Assembly (NCBI GenBank): GCA_016182295.1
Contig: JACOXP010000002.1
Location: forward strand, 1 to 35,637
DNA from: Candidatus Harrisonbacteria bacterium
Lineage (GTDB): Bacteria > Patescibacteriota > Minisyncoccia > UBA6257 > WO2-44-18
DNA: 35,637 bases
Reading direction: 5' to 3'
Shown here: piece after piece, positions 28,245 to 35,637 of the stretch
Numbering within the stretch: the stretch's first letter is position 1
Layout of the letters: every line of letters starts with the position of its first letter
Program-made: the position numbers and the translations under genes
The notes under the pieces: generated by a model
What the model was told of the DNA's origin: nothing
What the model saw: only the letters and a program-made list of their open reading frames with translations
Databases searched by the model: none

Positions 28245-29783
28245 ATGCTTAAACCCGTCGTTCTCTTGATTTTGGATGGCCTTGGCATCTCGCCGGAAAC
28301 CAGAGGCAACGCCATTCACCTCGCGAAAAAACCGAACTTGAAAAAAGTTGGTGAAAATTATCTCGGTTGCGAATTGCAGTCCTCCGGCACCGCCGCCGGC
28401 ATTCCCTGGGGAGAGGTCGGCAGTTCCGAAGTGGGTCATACAAACATCGGAGCCGGTGTTGTCGTTTATCAAAACTTTCCGCGCATCAATCTTGCCATTC
28501 AAGACGGCAGTTTTTATAAAATTCCTATTTGGGATGAAGCGATCAAACGTCCGCGCGTTCATCTGATTGGACTTGTCACCAATTCCGGAATTCACGCCCA
28601 CATCGATCATCTTTTGGCGTTGATTAAAATGCTTGCCAGAAAAAAATATAAGGGCGAGGTTTTTATCCACGCTTTCACCGATGGAGAAGACGCCCCCAAC
28701 CGTTCCGCGCCAGTTTTTATCAAAACCGTTGAATCGGAAATCGCCGCCAGCAAACTCAAGGCCCAAATCGCGACAATCACCGGCCGACATATGGCGATGG
28801 ACAGAAGTAATAAATGGGAACGGACCGATGCCACGATCGACTGCATGACCAAAGGCAGTGGTGAAATCGCCAAAAGTCCGGAGAAGGCGCTTGAAAACGC
28901 TTACGTCAGAAATATAGAGGATGAAGCCATTCCTCCGACGGTAATCGTTGGTAAAAATGAAAGGCCGGTAGGGCTTTTGCAAAAGGGAGATACCGCGATT
29001 TTCTTTAATTTCCGGCCGGATCGCGCCCGCCAACTCACTGAACGGCTTCAAAAACTCGAAGGGGTTTTCCTAATTACCATGACTCAATTCAGCGAAAATT
29101 TTACAGCGCCCGTCGCTTTTCCACCCGCCTATATTGAAAATCCTCTCGCCAAAGTAATATCCGACGCCGGAAAGAAGCAATTTCACATAGCCGAAGGTGA
29201 AAAATCCGCGCACGCCACTTACTTTTTAAACGGCGGGAAAGAGGCGCCGTTCCCGGGGGAAGACCGCGTTGTAATCCCATCTCAAGAAGTTGAAAGTTAT
29301 GCTCAAAAACCGGAAATGTCCGCCTATCAAATAACCGAAAAAATTATGGAGGCGATTAAAAGCAACAAATACGATTTCATCGCCGCGAATTTTGCCAACG
29401 CCGACATGGTGGGACACACCGGAAATCTCGAAGCCGCGATTAAAGCGGTTGAGGTTCTTGATGAATGCGTCGGAAAAATTGCCGGATCGACGCTTGCTGC
29501 CGGTGGCGTTATGACTATCACCGCGGATCACGGAAATGCCGAGGAAATGATTAATTTGGAAACTGGAAAAACCGACACCGAGCATTCCACCAATCCGGTG
29601 CCTTTTTGGATAGTCGGAAAAAACTATCTGGCGACTAATTTGCCGGCTCAGGGATCGGGAGAAGAACCGGCGGGCATTCTTGCCGACGTGGCTCCCACTA
29701 TTCTTGAAATTATGGAAATACCAAAACCCAAAGGAATGACCGGCAAAAGCTTAATCGGCGCGATTACCCGGCTGGTTATTTAA
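28245..29783 (+). CDS. gpmI: 2,3-bisphosphoglycerate-independent phosphoglycerate mutase
   Basis: VVLLILDGLGISPETRGNAI, PWGEVGSSEVGHTNIGAG, HIDHLLALI, ITGRHMAMDRSNKWERT, TADHGNAEEM. Confidence 0.97.
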   Translation: MLKPVVLLILDGLGISPETRGNAIHLAKKPNLKKVGENYLGCELQSSGTAAGIPWGEVGSSEVGHTNIGAGVVVYQNFPRINLAIQDGSFYKIPIWDEAIKRPRVHLIGLVTNSGIHAHIDHLLALIKMLARKKYKGEVFIHAFTDGEDAPNRSAPVFIKTVESEIAASKLKAQIATITGRHMAMDRSNKWERTDATIDCMTKGSGEIAKSPEKALENAYVRNIEDEAIPPTVIVGKNERPVGLLQKGDTAIFFNFRPDRARQLTERLQKLEGVFLITMTQFSENFTAPVAFPPAYIENPLAKVISDAGKKQFHIAEGEKSAHATYFLNGGKEAPFPGEDRVVIPSQEVESYAQKPEMSAYQITEKIMEAIKSNKYDFIAANFANADMVGHTGNLEAAIKAVEVLDECVGKIAGSTLAAGGVMTITADHGNAEEMINLETGKTDTEHSTNPVPFWIVGKNYLATNLPAQGSGEEPAGILADVAPTILEIMEIPKPKGMTGKSLIGAITRLVI

Positions 29784-29786
29784 ATT

Positions 29787-30674
29787 TTATTTTCTCTGAC
29801 GGTCGTGGAAGGCCTTATGGACTTCTCTTAAATGCTTGTTGGTCAAATGCGTATAGATTTGCGTGGTGGAAACGCTGGCGTGCCCCAGGAGTTCCTGCAC
29901 CGAACGCAAATCAGCGCCGTTCATTAGAAGATCTGTCGCGAAAAGGTGACGGAGACCGTGGGGAGTAATGCGATCGGTAATGCCCGCCTTCCGAGAATAA
30001 AAATTAACCAAACGTTGGACAGATCGAGGAGTGATTTTGCCTATTGCTTTGCTTTTTTTGTCTAAACTCACGAAAAGATGTTCAAGAGCGTCTCCGCGCT
30101 TATTTAAATACTCTTTAATGGCTTTTTTCGCCGTATCCGAAACGAAAACAAGGCGTAGTTTTTCTCCCTTTCCGCGAACGGTCAGTTCCCCTCTCGTGAA
30201 ATCAAGATATCGGCCAAGAGAGCAAAGCTCGGAAAGACGCAGACCGGTCGAAAAAAGAAGTTCCAAGACAGCGCGATCGCGAAGCGCCCTCAAGTCATCG
30301 CCTTTGGGCGCCGCCAGCAAACGTTCCAAATCGGCAAGCTCGATAATATCAATTTGCCGCTTGGGAATTTTTGGCAATTCGATAGCATCGGGCGCGACCG
30401 TATCGTAATTTTTCTGAATGAGATACTTCAAAAAATTTCTGATGGCGATGACGTAATAGGTCTGGGTGATCTTTTTAATATTTTTGGAGCGGGCAAGCGA
30501 AATTCTAAAATCGCGGATTTGGTTGAGGGTAAGATCGGCCAGATTTTTTATTTTTTGCGTGTTAAAAAAAACGCGGAGATAGCGTTCATAATTTTCTCTG
30601 GTCAGCGAAGAGCGGTTTTTTTCTATTTCAAGATAATCTAAATATTCTTTCAACAGACGATTAACGTCGGCCAT
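29787..30674 (-). CDS. Tyrosine recombinase XerC/XerD-like
   Basis: FSTGLRLSELCSL, ITPHGLRHLFATDLL, LGHASVSTTQIYTHLT (R..HxxR..Y). Start set at MADVNRLL; the ORF track extends to 30740. Confidence 0.93.
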   Translation of the reverse strand: MADVNRLLKEYLDYLEIEKNRSSLTRENYERYLRVFFNTQKIKNLADLTLNQIRDFRISLARSKNIKKITQTYYVIAIRNFLKYLIQKNYDTVAPDAIELPKIPKRQIDIIELADLERLLAAPKGDDLRALRDRAVLELLFSTGLRLSELCSLGRYLDFTRGELTVRGKGEKLRLVFVSDTAKKAIKEYLNKRGDALEHLFVSLDKKSKAIGKITPRSVQRLVNFYSRKAGITDRITPHGLRHLFATDLLMNGADLRSVQELLGHASVSTTQIYTHLTNKHLREVHKAFHDRQRK

Positions 30675-32085
30675 TGGCTTCGCTTGGGTTTGGACGGCGA
30701 CTGATTTTGATTTCGTAAGAAATAAGCGTTGATTTGTCAAAAACCAACGGCGCTGATTGGTGGGGCAAATAGCCGTCGCGGTTGATGGTCAGATAATAAA
30801 TTCCCGGATTAATCAAAAAACTGAATCTACCTATCCGATCGGTTACGCGGGTGCCCATCAGCCAATTTCTTTTAACGTCAAAAATTCTCACCACCGCAAG
30901 ATCAATCGGTTCCCGGGTTAAGCTGTCTAAAACTCTGCCGAATGACTTAAAAGAACGCCTGTTTATTATCAACTGCAAAGAAATCAAAAAAACATAAAAT
31001 CCTAGAAGCAAAAAATTGACAGTGGTCGGAGATACAACCGTAGTGAATAAACTGAAAATTAAACCAATGGTCAAAATCCAGGGACCAATTTTGTTTAAAA
31101 GTTTTGTAAAAATACCTAAAATCCCCATAAAACTGAATTTTTTTCCCACTGAACTGCCGCTTGATGAGAGCAACGGAATTTCTATGTTTAGAGCCTGACC
31201 TGGACCGGTAATTCTGAAAGCATCGGACTGCTTTTCCGTAAATCCCCTTTTGTAGATTTTTAGATAGTAATTTCCGGGCGTTACTAAAAAACCGAAACGT
31301 CCGTCCTTGTCGGTAATCTGGGTTTCTTTTACTTGCTTCAATCCGACTTCAAAGACCCTGACAGTCGCGTTGGCTATCGGCACTTTAGTGTGCTGGTTGT
31401 AAACCCGCCCCCAAGGCTTGCGACGGCGAAAACGCAAAAATCCCAAACCCAAATAGCTGAACATGTTTAACGCCCCGGATGTTAAAACCGCGCTGAGAGA
31501 AAACGCCGAGCTTACCGCGGCGCCGGCGCCAACGGCCGCGGTCGCCACCGAAACAGGCCTCACAACATTTTTCACTACTTCAACTACTTCTGGTTCAAAA
31601 ACCGGTATTAGCGGCGGAGGGGGAGGTGGCGGTGGCGGAGTGGGCGTTGGTAAAGTTGGCTCTGGAATTCCGGTGCTGACAAATTCCAGGGCAAAAGGCG
31701 GTATCTCGGCCGCAAAGTCCTGATTGAGCTGTTCCCACACTCCGGATACTGAACCGGAAACGAAGTAGGTGCCAACCGGGCCGATAACAGTGAAGCTGAT
31801 CGGGAAATCTTCTGTGGCTTTTATCATTTCATAGGTAAGCACAAGCTCCCGTGAAGCCGGATCCCAAGTAACATTGCTTTCCATCTTATCGGGATCGGGC
31901 GCAACTTCTGGGGGTAAAGAAAGCACAACCCTGACATTAGAAAGATCAATTCCCGGACTACCGAGAGTGATGGTGACGGTTTGGGAGAATTTGGTTTGAG
32001 CAAAAACGGTGGCGGTAAATAGCAAATAATAGGCACTAAAGATAAACAGTGAAAAAATTTTGAGAAGTTGCTTTATATCGCTCAT
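30661..32085 (-). CDS. Membrane protein with two carboxypeptidase-regulatory-like domains and poly-Pro linker
   Basis: Signal MSDIKQLLKIFSLFIFSAYYLLFTATVFA; GRVYNQHTKVPIANATVRVFEVG and GRVLDSLTREPIDLAVVRIFDVK repeats; PTPPPPPPPPP linker. Start set at 32085. Confidence 0.8.
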   Translation of the reverse strand: MSDIKQLLKIFSLFIFSAYYLLFTATVFAQTKFSQTVTITLGSPGIDLSNVRVVLSLPPEVAPDPDKMESNVTWDPASRELVLTYEMIKATEDFPISFTVIGPVGTYFVSGSVSGVWEQLNQDFAAEIPPFALEFVSTGIPEPTLPTPTPPPPPPPPPLIPVFEPEVVEVVKNVVRPVSVATAAVGAGAAVSSAFSLSAVLTSGALNMFSYLGLGFLRFRRRKPWGRVYNQHTKVPIANATVRVFEVGLKQVKETQITDKDGRFGFLVTPGNYYLKIYKRGFTEKQSDAFRITGPGQALNIEIPLLSSSGSSVGKKFSFMGILGIFTKLLNKIGPWILTIGLIFSLFTTVVSPTTVNFLLLGFYVFLISLQLIINRRSFKSFGRVLDSLTREPIDLAVVRIFDVKRNWLMGTRVTDRIGRFSFLINPGIYYLTINRDGYLPHQSAPLVFDKSTLISYEIKISRRPNPSEANGRR

Positions 32086-32127
32086 ACTATATAGTATATC
32101 AGCAATGTTTGAATATTCCTTTTCCAC

Positions 32128-33540
32128 ATGAGACGTCCTCCGATTACAGTGATAATGGGTAGCGTGGATCACGGGAAAACCACGCTTCTCGACCATATTC
32201 GCGAAACAAATGTTGCCGCTAAAGAAGCCGGCGGCATTACCCAATCAATCGGGGCTTATGAAATTGAGCATAACGGGAAGAAAATTACCTTTATTGACAC
32301 TCCGGGGCACGAGGCCTTCACCAAAATGCGCGCTCGCGGCGCCAACGCGGCCGATTTGGCAATTTTGGTGGTTGCCGCCGACGACGGCGTTCAGCCGCAA
32401 ACCAAAGAATCAATTAAAATCCTTAAAGAAACGGAAACGCCTTTCGTCGTAGCCATCAACAAAATTGATCGGGTGCCGGACACCACGAAAGTCAAAAATG
32501 AACTCATGCGGGAAGGTGTTCTTTTGGAAGGTTACGGAGGCAATATCAGCAACCAAGCAATATCGGCAAAAACCGGCCAAGGCGTTGACGATCTTTTAGA
32601 TTTGATTTTACTTGCCTCCGAAATGGAACACCTGGATTACGATCCGAAGCATCTCGGCAAGGGATTTGTGCTGGAATCAAAACTCGACAGCCGTCGGGGC
32701 GTGTTGGTGACGGTTGTGATAAACGACGGTACGGTTAAAGTCGGAGATTTTGTAAAATCCGGCCAAACTTTTGGAAAAATAAAAATAATGGAGAATTTTC
32801 TCGGCAAACCGGTTAAGGAATCCGGGCCGTCAAGCCCGGTCCGGATCTTCGGATTTGAAGAATTGCCGAAGGTGGGAGAAGAATTTCTCTCCGGAAAAAA
32901 TTTGGAGCGGGAAACTTCTATCGAGAAGAAGCCGACTGCCAAAACAATAATCAGCAAAACCGCCGGAACGGTGCGTCTAGTTTTACGCGCGGATGTCGCC
33001 GGATCGTTGGAAGCGCTTTCGCAGATAATCCAATATCTTCCCAAGAAAGAACATCAGACGATTGAAATTATAGATGAAAATGTCGGAGAAATTACCGACG
33101 GCGACATCAAGCTCGCCGTCGCCACTGAAGCGCTGGTTATTGGATTTAAAACGAAAGCCACGAAGGCGGCCGAGGCCTTGGCGCGCGCCCACGGAATAAA
33201 GATAGTCGTTTCGGAAATTATCTATGACTTGGTAAGAACGGTTGAGGAAACACTGGCGACGCTTGAGAAAAAAATCGTCAAAGGACGGCTGGAAATTTTG
33301 GCCGTGTTCGGTAAAAAAGCCGGCGATCAAATTATCGGTGGAAAAGTAACCGAAGGGATAATTCACAACAATTCCATTCCGGAAGTAGAACGCAAAGAAG
33401 AAGTTATCGGTAAAGGAAAAATTCTTAATCTCCAAAAAAACAAAAAGGATGTTAAGGCGGTTGAGGCCGGCAATGAATGCGGGATGCTTTTTCAGTCGGA
33501 AGTTGAAATTAGAGTAGGCGATATTCTTTTGGAGCACTAA
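32128..33540 (+). CDS. infB: Translation initiation factor IF-2 (short form lacking N-terminal extension)
   Basis: [41 protein letters not shown]-terminal C1/C2 domains. Confidence 0.97.
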   Translation: MRRPPITVIMGSVDHGKTTLLDHIRETNVAAKEAGGITQSIGAYEIEHNGKKITFIDTPGHEAFTKMRARGANAADLAILVVAADDGVQPQTKESIKILKETETPFVVAINKIDRVPDTTKVKNELMREGVLLEGYGGNISNQAISAKTGQGVDDLLDLILLASEMEHLDYDPKHLGKGFVLESKLDSRRGVLVTVVINDGTVKVGDFVKSGQTFGKIKIMENFLGKPVKESGPSSPVRIFGFEELPKVGEEFLSGKNLERETSIEKKPTAKTIISKTAGTVRLVLRADVAGSLEALSQIIQYLPKKEHQTIEIIDENVGEITDGDIKLAVATEALVIGFKTKATKAAEALARAHGIKIVVSEIIYDLVRTVEETLATLEKKIVKGRLEILAVFGKKAGDQIIGGKVTEGIIHNNSIPEVERKEEVIGKGKILNLQKNKKDVKAVEAGNECGMLFQSEVEIRVGDILLEH

Positions 33541-33544
33541 CTTG

Positions 33545-33651
33545 TCCCGTTAGAAGTGGCTCCCAACTCGACCGTCATTTCTACGCGGGATATAATCAAG
33601 AAAAACAATGATTAAAGGTTCGCATCAAAATAAGTTCCACTTCTAACGGGA
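33545..33651. repeat. MITE-like/hairpin element between infB and rbfA
   Basis: 15-bp perfect inverted repeats tcccgttagaagtgg (33545-33559) and ccacttctaacggga (33637-33651). Confidence 0.75.
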
Positions 33652-33989
33652 TGAGACCGCATAGAAAAGAAAGATTAAGCGATCTTATAATAGAAAAGCT
33701 GGGCGAAATGTTGTTGCGCGAAATGGAAATGCCGAACGGCGCTTTGCTTACCATAACTGACGTGGAAATTATGGACGATTTTTCTCAAGCGATCGTTAAA
33801 TTCAGTGTTTTTCCATCAAATCAATCAGAAACGGCGTTGAAAATCCTTGAAAAAAGACGCCGAGAATTTCAGCGCAAACTGCTTCGAAAAATTAACATCA
33901 AGCCGATGCCGCAGATTGTCTTTCAAATTGATTACGGATTGGAAAAAGCGGCTAAAATAGAAAAGAAAATAATTGAAGAAAATATATAA
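33651..33989 (+). CDS. rbfA: Ribosome-binding factor A
   Basis: RKERLSDLIIEKLGEMLLREMEMPNGALLTITDVEIMDDFSQAIVKFSVFP; follows infB as commonly observed. Confidence 0.92.
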   Translation: MRPHRKERLSDLIIEKLGEMLLREMEMPNGALLTITDVEIMDDFSQAIVKFSVFPSNQSETALKILEKRRREFQRKLLRKINIKPMPQIVFQIDYGLEKAAKIEKKIIEENI

Positions 33990-34016
33990 AAAAACCGGCT
34001 TAGAAGGCCGGTTTTG
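33986..34016. terminator. Bidirectional intrinsic terminator
   Basis: aaaaaaaccggcttagaaggccggtttt; shared by rbfA (+) and the CHC2 gene (-), whose stop codon lies in the stem-loop. Confidence 0.8.
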
Positions 34017-34350
34017 CGTTAATAAAAGGCAGGGGCAGCTGATTCGGATCTGGAGGTGACGGCAAGGTAATAAAAAAATCGATAAGGTCATCCGCGCCGC
34101 AGACATCTTTAAATTCCAATCCGCTGACAAAATCAACGAAATTGCCCTGTAGGCCGCAACCGTGGCACTTAAAATTACCCGATGGCCAGCAATGAAGAGA
34201 TGGACTTGCCTCCCGATGGAAAACGCATCTCAAAACCAGGACACCGCTTGTTCTCCGCCTGGCGGATAATCCAAGTTTCTGAAAAATTCTTTCCCAAGAA
34301 ACTTCTCCAACCAATCGCTTCAGCAACTCTGCCTTTTCTCGATCAGACAT
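34000..34350 (-). CDS. Standalone CHC2 (DnaG-type) zinc-finger domain protein
   Basis: LRCVFHREASPSLHCWPSGNFKCHGCGLQGNFVDFV (CxxH...CxxC); SD AAGGAG upstream. Confidence 0.85.
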   Translation of the reverse strand: MSDREKAELLKRLVGEVSWERIFQKLGLSARRRTSGVLVLRCVFHREASPSLHCWPSGNFKCHGCGLQGNFVDFVSGLEFKDVCGADDLIDFFITLPSPPDPNQLPLPFINAKPAF

Positions 34351-34527
34351 ACTGCTCTCTCCTTTCTAAATGAACAAAAAAGACGGTCCGATGGACAATC
34401 TCTCCAAATTGCCAGCACCGAACCGTAGAATCATTTTAGAAAAATCGCGAAGAAAGTCAAATATGGACAATTGACCAAGGTTATATTGTAGTGATATAAT
34501 CCTACCGGTTCTTTTTTAGGAGGAAAT

Positions 34528-35403
34528 ATGACTTACCCGATGGTGCGGATTTTTCGGAACGAGGAGCCGGAAAAAAACAAGGTCCGAATAGACGGCGCCA
34601 GCTACTATGAAAAGCTTGGCACCCGGGAGCTTAAACTTCTGGAACGTTTTTTCCCAAAAATTCATTTTCATCCGGTCTGTTCAGACAGCGATCATCGTCA
34701 TAAGTTGCCGCTAAAAATTTCCGAAGAGGTTGATTTTATTACTCAAAATCTCGGTTTCTTTAAACAGATCATTCTACGTATCAGCAATGATAATCGATCC
34801 GCGATTCTTCTCGCATCTGAGGATTGGTTTTGTAAAGGTAAAAATTATTATTTGGTTGCCGCTTTCGGTGATGAGGAATATATCAAGAAAGTGAATGCGG
34901 CGGCCGCGGCGGCAGAAGAAATAGCGCAAACAGCGCCTTTGGTAGATCACTTGTGGTTTACGCTACTGTCATTGCTTTTGATAGGGGCTTTGGCATTATG
35001 GCTTCTGTTGCCGATTTGCTCTCGTCCTCGACAATCGTCGGAAACGGTAATGCCGATTAATCCATTGGCATATAAATTGACTGGCCGGAATTTGAAACGC
35101 GATCAAACCAAGGAATTTCCTATTGATCTGTTATTCTATCATAACTACGAATGCGGTTGGCAAACTCTCCGAGAAAAATTTCCAACGATTGAACGGACCG
35201 AGATAAAATGGCGAGAGCAAGAAGCTGGCTGGGATTACGTTTATTGTTATTTGAAAGACGGCCTGATTTACAAAGCCAAAATTGGCCTTCGACCCTATTA
35301 TTTGGACGGCGGCTTGACTTACAAAGTCAGAATTGGCCTTCGACCCCCTAGTCGGAATGGCCATCTATCCCTCCACGATTTTGAGAAAGTCGAAACCTTC
35401 TAA
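34528..35403 (+). CDS. Hypothetical single-TM protein with C-terminal tandem duplication
   Basis: 291 aa; strong SD aggagg at 34519; TM LWFTLLSLLLIGALALWLLLPI; repeated YKxxIGLRP. Confidence 0.7.
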   Translation: MTYPMVRIFRNEEPEKNKVRIDGASYYEKLGTRELKLLERFFPKIHFHPVCSDSDHRHKLPLKISEEVDFITQNLGFFKQIILRISNDNRSAILLASEDWFCKGKNYYLVAAFGDEEYIKKVNAAAAAAEEIAQTAPLVDHLWFTLLSLLLIGALALWLLLPICSRPRQSSETVMPINPLAYKLTGRNLKRDQTKEFPIDLLFYHNYECGWQTLREKFPTIERTEIKWREQEAGWDYVYCYLKDGLIYKAKIGLRPYYLDGGLTYKVRIGLRPPSRNGHLSLHDFEKVETF

Positions 35404-35410
35404 GATTCTA

Positions 35411-35438
35411 AATCCCCCGATGTTTGGGGGATTTTTTT
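35411..35438 (+). terminator. Intrinsic terminator
   Basis: aatcccccgatgtttgggggattttttt. Confidence 0.85.
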
Positions 35439-35442
35439 GTCT

Positions 35443-35527
35443 TGGTGCTCGGGGTGGGAGTTGAACCCACACGCCTTGCGGCGGAGGATCTTAAGTCCTC
35501 TGCGTCTGCCAGTTCCGCCACCCGAGC
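35443..35527 (-). tRNA. tRNA-Leu(UAA), CCA encoded
   Basis: Reverse complement GCTCGGGTGGCGGAACTGGCAGACGCAGAGGACTTAAGATCCTC...GTGGGTTCAACTCCCACCCCGAGCACCA; anticodon TAA. Confidence 0.96.
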
Positions 35528-35637
35528 ATGAAGTGCGAGAGGCGCGGGCGGGAATCGCCTACAAGTCGCTCGGCCTTCCGGCCTCGCGCTCGCAGGCCGC
35601 CCCTCGCGGCCGTGCTCGCCACCTCGCTCGCACGGCA

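Noticed and set aside
28053-29051. 332-aa minus-strand ORF
   Set aside because: Antisense to gpmI and runs through the tRNA-Leu; the MGGLEPPRVSPHGPKPCAFTNLATPAK segment is translated antisense tRNA.
32983-33537. 184-aa minus-strand ORF
   Set aside because: Antisense to infB.

Overview
This 35.6-kb window looks like a Candidate Phyla Radiation (Patescibacteria/Parcubacteria-like) bacterial chromosome. That call rests on the short IF-2, small-protein gene content, predicted T4SS-pilin-like triplet and intron-bearing rRNA, and it is inferred from sequence alone. The most striking locus is a minus-strand 23S-5S rRNA operon (about 2.80-8.02 kb) whose 23S gene spans about 5.06 kb. It carries two group I introns, each with a LAGLIDADG ORF: one inside the sarcin-ricin loop, the other at the classic L1931 site in domain IV. 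It also carries at least three structured hairpin insertions of one related family: H25, the domain I H16-H18 region, and the base of the GTPase-associated centre. Two of these are full-length, with matching covarying stems and a shared core; the third is a 99-bp partial copy identical to part of the second. No 16S gene lies next to the 23S. A GIY-YIG ORF bounded by palindromic inverted repeats sits just upstream of the rRNA promoter region. The remainder is mostly housekeeping: rodA, comM/yifB, gyrA, pnp, an NYN-domain gene, rpsO, an S1-domain gene, gpmI, a XerC/D-type recombinase, infB, rbfA and two tRNA-Leu genes. Cell-envelope genes include an L,D-transpeptidase/S11 carboxypeptidase fusion, an HtrA-like protease, an SPFH protein, a LamG protein and a solute-binding protein. 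Homology calls are from motif recognition without database searches; exact RNA ends and intron/insert boundaries are estimates.
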